35,237 bases of DNA from Polynucleobacter sp. (lineage in GTDB: Bacteria > Pseudomonadota > Gammaproteobacteria > Burkholderiales > Burkholderiaceae_D). The stretch's first letter is position 1, and every line of letters begins with the position of its first letter. A program made the translations under genes and the position numbers. The stretch spans positions 1 through 35,237 of the forward strand of contig JAIPCX010000025.1 of NCBI GenBank assembly GCA_021737945.1. Reading direction: 5' to 3'. Shown one piece after another: positions 29,798-35,237 of the stretch. The notes under the pieces were generated by a model. It was given only the letters and a program-made list of their open reading frames with translations, did no database searches and was not told the origin of the DNA.

Positions 29798-29836
29798 GAA
29801 AGCCACTACTGCGCGCTTCGCGCAGCGTCAAGAAAT

Positions 29837-31483
29837 TTATTTTCCCTTTTCTGCGTTTTGAGTAATCACCCATTGCTGGGCAATCGAGAGCAGATTGTTG
29901 ACGACCCAGTAAAGCACTAAGCCTGAAGGGAAAAAGAAAAACATCACCGAAAACGCGATCGGCATAAACATCATTACTTTGGCTTGAATTGGATCTGGTG
30001 GTGTCGGATTGAGTTTGGTTTGCACAAACATCGATGCCGCCATGATCACTGGCAGGATGTACCAAGGATCGGGTGCGGCCAAATCTTGAATCCAACCTAA
30101 CCATGGCGCATGGCGCATTTCTACACTCGCCAGCAACACCCAATACAGCGCAATGAATACGGGAATCTGAACAACGACAGGAAGACAGCCGCCGAGCGGA
30201 TTAATTTTTTCGGTTTTGTAGAGCTCCATCATGGCCGCATTCATTTGCTGTGCATCGCCTTTGTGGCGTTCACGAATTGCCGTCATTTTGGGTGTGACTA
30301 ATTTCATCTTCGCCATGCTGCGATAGCTTGCTGCAGACAGAGGGAAAAATGCCAACTTGATCATGATCGTCAGAACGATAATGGTCCAACCCCAGTTGCC
30401 TAGCAGCTTTTGAATTTGCTCCATCAACCAGAAAATAGGTTTGGCAATCAAGGTTAACCAACCATAGTCTTTGACTAAATCAAAATCGGGTGCAAATTTT
30501 TCTAAGTTGGCAGATTCTTGTGGGCCCGTGTAGAGCTTGCCCTTTGATATAGCTTTTGCGCCGGGTGCAATGCTTTCCATTTTCATGATCGCCCCGACGG
30601 CATACAGCTTGTTGTCGATTTTGCGCGTGAATAGTTCGACAGTGCCTTTGTCTAATGGCTCGAAAGCGGAGACAAAATAATGCTGAACTATCGCAATCCA
30701 ACCTTTGTCGGTTTGTGCAGCAGGCGGTTGTTTACCTTTGTCGATGTCTTCGAAGGTAACCTTGCGAAATTTTTCTGCATCGGTATAAATCGCTGGGCCA
30801 GTGAAGGTGCTGTAAAAACTTGAGTCACCTTCAAGCTTGCTATCGTCCCGAACGAGTTGCACATAGACCGACGGCGTAATCGCAGCCGCACTTCCATTCG
30901 TCACTTCGTGCGACAGCTCAATTTCATATTCGCCGCGTTTGAAGGTATAGGTTTTGGTGAGCTTTACACCGTCTTGTTCAGCATCAAGAATCAATTGCAC
31001 GCTATCCGCGTTTTCCAGCGTGCGCATGCCTGGACGAACAGTAAACAATGAGCGGTGATTTGGAGCGCTGGTACCAATCAGTCCACTTTGACCGACATAG
31101 GTGCGACCCGAACCCGATTCCATTAAGACGACATTCTTGCTTTCGTTCGCGCTGTCTTTGTGTTGTAGCAGTTCAATGCGAGTGAGTTCGCCACCGGCGC
31201 TATTTATTTCTGCTTTCAACAGATCAGTCGTAATAGTGATTTTTTCGCCGGCTTGGGCGCTCACAGCACCTGCGGGCACATCGGCACCGCTTGCCACCGG
31301 AGTGCTAACACTGGCTTGGGGCACTGAGGAATCGGATTTGGTATTGGTCGTTGCGTTGTTCGAAGTGGATGCAACTTCAGGCGCAAACATCGAGGCGCCA
31401 CCGTTGTAGATAGTCCAGTTCTCCCACAGCATTAGCAGTGAGAGCGAGAAAATCACCAACAGCACAGTACGTTTGATATCCAT
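29837..31483 (-). CDS. yidC: Membrane protein insertase YidC
   Basis: This inner-membrane insertase folds and inserts membrane proteins alone or with SecYEG; the ATP synthase c subunit is a known client. The 548 residues begin with an N-terminal transmembrane helix (about residues 6-22). A low-complexity Ala/Ser/Thr linker follows, then a large periplasmic domain (to about 340). The conserved five-helix core includes FFPLSAASYRSMAKMKLVTP, GGCLPVVVQIPVFIALYW and the final VLYWVVNNLLSIAQQW. The length fits Gram-negative YidC. It lies in rpmH-rnpA-yidD-yidC order, 34 bases after yidD. Confidence 0.98.
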   Translation of the reverse strand: MDIKRTVLLVIFSLSLLMLWENWTIYNGGASMFAPEVASTSNNATTNTKSDSSVPQASVSTPVASGADVPAGAVSAQAGEKITITTDLLKAEINSAGGELTRIELLQHKDSANESKNVVLMESGSGRTYVGQSGLIGTSAPNHRSLFTVRPGMRTLENADSVQLILDAEQDGVKLTKTYTFKRGEYEIELSHEVTNGSAAAITPSVYVQLVRDDSKLEGDSSFYSTFTGPAIYTDAEKFRKVTFEDIDKGKQPPAAQTDKGWIAIVQHYFVSAFEPLDKGTVELFTRKIDNKLYAVGAIMKMESIAPGAKAISKGKLYTGPQESANLEKFAPDFDLVKDYGWLTLIAKPIFWLMEQIQKLLGNWGWTIIVLTIMIKLAFFPLSAASYRSMAKMKLVTPKMTAIRERHKGDAQQMNAAMMELYKTEKINPLGGCLPVVVQIPVFIALYWVLLASVEMRHAPWLGWIQDLAAPDPWYILPVIMAASMFVQTKLNPTPPDPIQAKVMMFMPIAFSVMFFFFPSGLVLYWVVNNLLSIAQQWVITQNAEKGK

Positions 31484-31517
31484 AAGAGTCGCGAAAAGGA
31501 ATAATGGTTCAGGGGTG

Positions 31518-31778
31518 TTAGCGCGTTACGTGGTCAGCCACAGTGGCGACCTCATTAGAGAGCTTACGTTTTGGTACAAGATCGACGCCTCCGGCATGCC
31601 ATGGATGACATTTGCATAAACGTTGACAGGCTAGCGCACTGCCGCGCAACGCACCATGCTCAACGATGGCTTGCTGTGCATACTCCGAACAACTCGGATA
31701 AAAGCGGCAATGCTGACCTAAAAGCGGACTGATCGCTAATTTGTAAATACGCAGTAGGATCAGCAGCAAGGATTTCAT
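31518..31778 (-). CDS. yidD: Membrane protein insertion efficiency factor YidD
   Basis: This small membrane-associated protein promotes insertion of proteins by YidC. The 86 residues have an N-terminal amphipathic/hydrophobic helix ([18 protein letters not shown]) and the family core [16 protein letters not shown] with its cysteines, followed by the basic [12 protein letters not shown] segment. It overlaps the end of rnpA by four bases, implying coupled translation. Confidence 0.96.
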   Translation of the reverse strand: MKSLLLILLRIYKLAISPLLGQHCRFYPSCSEYAQQAIVEHGALRGSALACQRLCKCHPWHAGGVDLVPKRKLSNEVATVADHVTR

Positions 31779-32179
31779 TGGTTGTGGTGGCGAGTTTGAC
31801 TATTGACGGAGCTAAGTAGAGTTCTAAGCTCAGCCGTTAGTGCAATTTTGCACGATTTTGAAGAAGCACTTTGCTTGCGACTCATCAGTGGATTGGTCAG
31901 GCGAATAATACAGTCCATTGATGTCGATTCGGAGCGGCGGAAAATTTCTCTTGCAATGCGCTTGATCATATTTCGAGTCACCGCTCGTTGAGCTAATCTT
32001 TTCGCTACGACGATGCCTAGTCTGGCATGGCCAAGAGCATTCGATTGCTGGTAAAGCGCAAAGTGCTCAGTGCGCTTTACGGGGCGTAAACGAAAAACGG
32101 ATGAAAACTCATCCGTTTTTAAAATACGTCGATGTCTGCCGAAATCTTCCAGACGATCGCCGGATGGAGTCTCGGGCAA
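31775..32179 (-). CDS. rnpA: Ribonuclease P protein component
   Basis: This protein cofactor of RNase P helps cleave 5' leaders from pre-tRNAs. The 134 residues contain [22 protein letters not shown] and the RNA-binding signature [34 protein letters not shown] fits the RNR motif, although the second position reads RNM rather than the common RNR. The C-terminal tail is longer and less conserved. It is 16 bases after rpmH and overlaps yidD. Confidence 0.95.
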   Translation of the reverse strand: MPETPSGDRLEDFGRHRRILKTDEFSSVFRLRPVKRTEHFALYQQSNALGHARLGIVVAKRLAQRAVTRNMIKRIAREIFRRSESTSMDCIIRLTNPLMSRKQSASSKSCKIALTAELRTLLSSVNSQTRHHNQ

Positions 32180-32195
32180 GGTCGTGCTACCAGCC

Positions 32196-32330
32196 TTAAA
32201 CGGCTAGACGCTTGCGACCTTTGGCGCGACGCGCATTAAGTACAGCGCGTCCTGAGCGGGTGGCCATGCGTGCGCGGAAGCCATGTGTGCGCTTGCGGCG
32301 GACGACTGAGGGTTGAAAGGTACGTTTCAT
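32196..32330 (-). CDS. rpmH: Ribosomal protein L34
   Basis: This 44-residue, very basic 50S protein begins [20 protein letters not shown] and continues with [20 protein letters not shown], essentially the family consensus. The start at 32330 is set by this N-terminus; the frame stays open upstream but that part is the leader. It is the first gene of the leftward rpmH-rnpA-yidD-yidC cluster and faces away from dnaA. Confidence 0.98.
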   Translation of the reverse strand: MKRTFQPSVVRRKRTHGFRARMATRSGRAVLNARRAKGRKRLAV

Positions 32331-32446
32331 GTTGGGTCTCGCTGATCGATATAGACTGAGCAAAAACCGGCGTAAATGCCCGGCCAAAAACTTGAGTTAC
32401 GGCGCCAAGAAGCCTTCACGGCAACGCGCAACGCAGATAACCGTGG

Positions 32447-32476
32447 ATTAGACAGCATTTTGTCTATTTCTGTCAA
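32447..32476 (-). promoter_or_regulatory. Sigma70-type promoter of rpmH
   Basis: On the minus strand, a perfect TTGACA (complement of 32471-32476) and TCTAAT (complement of 32447-32452, one mismatch to consensus) are 18 bases apart. Transcription would begin near 32440, giving a leader of about 110 bases ahead of rpmH. Confidence 0.75.
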
Positions 32477-32641
32477 TCACTTACCGCCTATAAACATAGG
32501 TTTATGGGGCCCAGCGGGTCGATTGGCGGCCGATTGCGCCATCTCCGGCCATGGATTCAAGGACTTTCACTAGAGTTAATTAATTAGCAAAAAAATTGGC
32601 TAAGGAAGACAGTTGGCGATTCATCATTTTTGGGTCCTTCC

Positions 32642-32650
32642 TGTGGATAA
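32642..32650 (-). promoter_or_regulatory. DnaA box upstream of dnaA
   Basis: TGTGGATAA, the perfect reverse-complement consensus, lies about 120 bases upstream of the dnaA start. A single strong box here is the classic arrangement for autorepression of dnaA by its product. Confidence 0.75.
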
Positions 32651-32769
32651 CTTGGCCCGGCAAGAGTAGAATAGCGACTGTTCCGGCTAGCCTTCGCGCT
32701 GTGGCCGTCAGACCAACCTAGAACTTCGGGGCGTACCTTCTCCCGTTGCTCCCAAAACCGAATCAACGC

Positions 32770-34143
32770 ATGGAAGAATTCTGGCAGACCTGTGCATTGC
32801 GGCTGCAGCAGGAGCTAACGCCTCAGCAATTTAGCGCTTGGATCAAGCCACTGGCAATGCTCGACTTTGAGGACGGTCGTCTGCGCATCGCTGCGCCGAA
32901 TCGTTTCAAACTCGATTGGGTCAAAACCCAATTTGCCGATCGCATCACTACGATTGCCGCAGAATTTTGGCAGTCCCCGGTCGACGTACAGTTTGTGCTT
33001 GACCCACGTAACGGGCAGCTTAAAAAAACAGCAGGTCCGAGCGCGCCGACAACCTCTGTGATGTCGTCTGACGCCCCGACCGAGCGCGCAGCGCAGCCTG
33101 AGGAAACGCATTTACGGCGCGATCAGAGCCGCATTAATCCGGCGCTGACTTTCGATAGCTTTGTAACCGGTAAAGCCAATCAGCTGGCTCGGGCTGCCGC
33201 CATACAGGTGGCAAGTAACCCGGGAATTTCCTACAACCCGCTGTTTTTATATGGCGGTGTTGGATTGGGTAAAACCCACTTGATTCATGCGATTGGTAAT
33301 CAGGTACTGGCAGACAATCCCTCTGTAAAGATTCGTTACATCCATGCAGAGCAGTATGTGCGCGATGTCGTTACGGCTTATCAGCGTAAAGGCTTTGATG
33401 ATTTCAAGCGTTATTACCATTCGCTGGATTTGCTGTTGATTGATGACATTCAGTTCTTCGGCGGCAAAAACCGTACGCAAGAAGAATTCTTTTACGCTTT
33501 CGAAGCGCTAATCGCTGCTAAGAAGCAGATCATTATCACCAGCGATACCTATCCCAAAGAAATTACGGGTATGGATGATCGTTTGATTTCTCGTTTTGAT
33601 TCAGGTCTGACCGTGGCTGTTGAGCCGCCCGAGCTAGAAATGCGCGTGGCGATCTTGTTGAAAAAAGCCGCGCTTGAAGGTGCGGCATTTTCGGATGACG
33701 TGGCGTTTTTTGTGGCCAAACATTTACGCTCGAATGTGCGCGAGCTTGAAGGTGCGCTGCGTAAAATTCTTGCCTACTCACGCTTTCACGGTAAAGACAT
33801 CACGATTGATGTCGTTAAAGATGCATTGAAAGATTTGCTGTCAGTGCAGAATCGACAGATCTCGGTAGAGAACATACAAAAAACGGTCGCTGACTTTTTT
33901 AATATTAAGGTCGCGGACATGTATTCAAAAAAGCGGCCTGCGAATATTGCGCGGCCACGGCAGATAGCGATGTATTTGGCTAAAGAGTTGACACAAAAAA
34001 GTCTTCCTGAGATTGGTGAATTGTTTGGCGGGCGTGATCACACGACCGTGCTACATGCTGTACGAAAGATTGCTGCAGATCGAAGTAAAAATCCCGAATG
34101 CAATCACGAGCTTCACGTGTTGGAGCAAACCTTAAAGGGCTGA
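32770..34143 (+). CDS. dnaA: Chromosomal replication initiator protein DnaA
   Basis: This AAA+ ATPase binds DnaA boxes and melts the origin. The start at 32770 ([20 protein letters not shown]) matches the family N-terminus; a TTG further upstream is less likely. Domain I covers about residues 1-90 and is followed by a variable linker. The AAA+ domain has Walker [17 protein letters not shown] at about 162-177 and Walker [11 protein letters not shown] near 220. The C-terminal helix-turn-helix carries the DnaA signature [14 protein letters not shown] near 421. The 457-residue length is typical. It is co-directional with dnaN after 79 bases. The absence of a clear ribosome-binding site is noted. 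Confidence 0.98.
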   Translation: MEEFWQTCALRLQQELTPQQFSAWIKPLAMLDFEDGRLRIAAPNRFKLDWVKTQFADRITTIAAEFWQSPVDVQFVLDPRNGQLKKTAGPSAPTTSVMSSDAPTERAAQPEETHLRRDQSRINPALTFDSFVTGKANQLARAAAIQVASNPGISYNPLFLYGGVGLGKTHLIHAIGNQVLADNPSVKIRYIHAEQYVRDVVTAYQRKGFDDFKRYYHSLDLLLIDDIQFFGGKNRTQEEFFYAFEALIAAKKQIIITSDTYPKEITGMDDRLISRFDSGLTVAVEPPELEMRVAILLKKAALEGAAFSDDVAFFVAKHLRSNVRELEGALRKILAYSRFHGKDITIDVVKDALKDLLSVQNRQISVENIQKTVADFFNIKVADMYSKKRPANIARPRQIAMYLAKELTQKSLPEIGELFGGRDHTTVLHAVRKIAADRSKNPECNHELHVLEQTLKG

Positions 34144-34222
34144 GCTGGGGTTAAACCAGAGCAGCAAATAAAAAAGAACCAAAAATGCTGATACAGAAAG
34201 CGACTCGCGAAAGGAACGCACG

Positions 34223-35237
34223 ATGCTACTGGTAAAAATTCACAGGGACGCGTTGTTGCGGCCACTGCAAATCGTGAGCGGTATTGTCGAGCGTCGGCAC
34301 ACATTGCCGATTCTCGCCAATATTCTCATCCGAAAAGATGGAGAGAACGTGTCCATGTTATCAACGGACATTGAGGTGCAGATCAGCACTCACGCCGCTA
34401 TCGGATCGGGAAAAGAGGTGGTTGCGACCACGGTTGCGGCGCGTAAGCTGTTGGATATTTTGCGCGCGCTTCCAGAGGCGGAAGTCTCGCTGTCCCAGAC
34501 TAACAAACGTATGACGGTGCAAAGTGGCAAATCACGCTTTGCTTTGCAGACGCAGTCAGCAGAAGAGTTCCCAACCGTCGCTCAAGCTGAGCATTTTTCT
34601 GCCAAGGTTGAATTGCCGCAGAAAGCGCTTAAGCATCTATTCAACATGGTCCATTTTTCTATGGCCCAGCAAGACATTCGTTATTACTTGAATGGTTTGT
34701 TATTGGTGGTCGATGGCAAGAATGTTATTGCGGTGGCTACCGATGGCCATCGATTGGCATTTTCGCAGATCGTTACCGAGCAAGAGTTCGTGCGTCAGGA
34801 AGTGATTATTCCACGCAAAACGATTTTGGAATTGCAGCGTCTGTTAGAAGAAACGGATGATCCCGTTACTCTGCAAATCGCAACGAATCAGGTGAAGCTC
34901 GATTTCTCTGACATCGAACTGATATCCAAATTAGTCGAGGGTAAATTCCCGGATTACACCCGCGTGATTCCTAAGGCATACAAAAATAATTTTTCGATTG
35001 GCCGCGATGTTTTGCTGCGCTCACTACAGCGCACAGCCATCATGACCTCGGATAAATTCAAGGGCGTGCGTTGTGTGATTGCTCCGGGCAGCTTGAAAAT
35101 CAGCTCCACGAATGCCGATCAGGAAGAGGCGGTTGAAGAACTCGAAATCGATTACAGCGGCGACAGTGTCGACATTGGTTTTAATGTGACGTATTTGTTA
35201 GATGTCTTGAACAATTTGAAATGCGATCAAGTTAGCA
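34223..35237 (+). CDS. dnaN: DNA polymerase III beta sliding clamp (3' end beyond window)
   Basis: This clamp encircles DNA and tethers polymerase III. The start at 34223 is preceded by AAAGGA at good distance and gives MLLVKIHRDALLRPLQIVSG. The visible 338 residues cover the first two clamp domains and most of the third: RRHTLPILANILI, EEFPTVAQAE, ATDGHRLAFSQ, LVEGKFPDYTRVIP and the start of domain III (FKGVRCVIAPGSLKISSTNADQEEA). The frame is open to the last base, so the remaining 30 or so residues lie outside. It follows dnaA as is nearly universal. Confidence 0.97.
   Translation, partial: MLLVKIHRDALLRPLQIVSGIVERRHTLPILANILIRKDGENVSMLSTDIEVQISTHAAIGSGKEVVATTVAARKLLDILRALPEAEVSLSQTNKRMTVQSGKSRFALQTQSAEEFPTVAQAEHFSAKVELPQKALKHLFNMVHFSMAQQDIRYYLNGLLLVVDGKNVIAVATDGHRLAFSQIVTEQEFVRQEVIIPRKTILELQRLLEETDDPVTLQIATNQVKLDFSDIELISKLVEGKFPDYTRVIPKAYKNNFSIGRDVLLRSLQRTAIMTSDKFKGVRCVIAPGSLKISSTNADQEEAVEELEIDYSGDSVDIGFNVTYLLDVLNNLKCDQVS

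Larger units (their letters stand above)
32331..32769. other. rpmH-dnaA divergent intergenic region
   Basis: This 439-base spacer is the usual site of oriC in many related bacteria. Here it holds the rpmH promoter, one perfect DnaA box (32642-32650), a short AT-rich patch (32574-32598) and little else. A second nonamer at 32442-32450 has two mismatches. No DnaA-trio tract or dense box cluster is visible, so it looks more like a DnaA-autoregulated promoter region than an origin. Confidence 0.6.

Noticed and set aside
29754-30143. 129-codon leftward frame overlapping the 3' end of yidC
   Set aside because: Mostly an out-of-frame reading of yidC that runs on through the terminator hairpin; no ribosome-binding site or recognisable motif.

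Overview
The window is a chromosomal segment from a betaproteobacterium, most likely a member of the Burkholderiales. The evidence is gene order (mnmG-rsmG-parA-parB-atpIBEFHAGDC, and rpmH-rnpA-yidD-yidC-mnmE divergent from dnaA-dnaN) and the character of the ATP synthase and DnaA proteins. I cannot name genus or species. Most of the content is core replication, segregation, energy and translation machinery. I see no phage, insertion sequence, CRISPR array, tRNA or rRNA.

Layout. (1) 1-3.5 kb, rightward: a large periplasmic binding protein of the glycerol ABC-transporter type, then glycerol kinase, separated by three consecutive hairpins of which the last is an intrinsic terminator. (2) 3.5-10.6 kb, leftward: the complete nine-gene F1Fo ATP synthase operon behind a strong sigma70-type promoter. 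It ends at a bidirectional terminator shared with glpK. (3) 10.7-15.1 kb, leftward: parB, parA, rsmG and mnmG. Two parS sites lie just upstream of mnmG. (4) 15.2-19.2 kb, leftward: a TSUP-family exporter, a GMC flavoprotein dehydrogenase and a methylmalonate-semialdehyde-type dehydrogenase. (5) 19.24-19.70 kb: a very AT-rich, gene-free interval with a cluster of DnaA boxes, a DnaA-trio-like tract and an unwinding-type AT tract. I read it as the likely replication origin. (6) 19.7-28.2 kb: mixed accessory genes. These are a LysR regulator, a 71-residue small protein, an MFS transporter, an RluA-type pseudouridine synthase, a 2-hydroxyacid dehydrogenase with a MOSC protein, an unrecognised Trp-rich protein, a short single-domain asparaginase and a secreted acetamidase/formamidase-family protein. 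(7) 28.3-32.3 kb, leftward: mnmE, yidC, yidD, rnpA and rpmH. (8) 32.8 kb to the end, rightward: dnaA and the first part of dnaN, which runs off the window.

How the parts fit together: ParA, ParB and parS form the origin-segregation system. The two parS sites lie about 4 kb from the DnaA-box cluster and about 17 kb from dnaA. MnmG and MnmE, encoded about 13 kb apart here, act together in tRNA wobble-uridine modification. YidC inserts membrane proteins, among them the ATP synthase c subunit. The most notable observation is that the best origin-like sequence is not next to dnaA, where only one good DnaA box is seen, but about 13 kb away between the mmsA-like gene and a LysR gene. I found no clear sign of a wholly new multi-gene system. 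The other points worth checking are a terminator with no known gene in front of it (26.24 kb) and the unrecognised protein at 25.2-26.0 kb.
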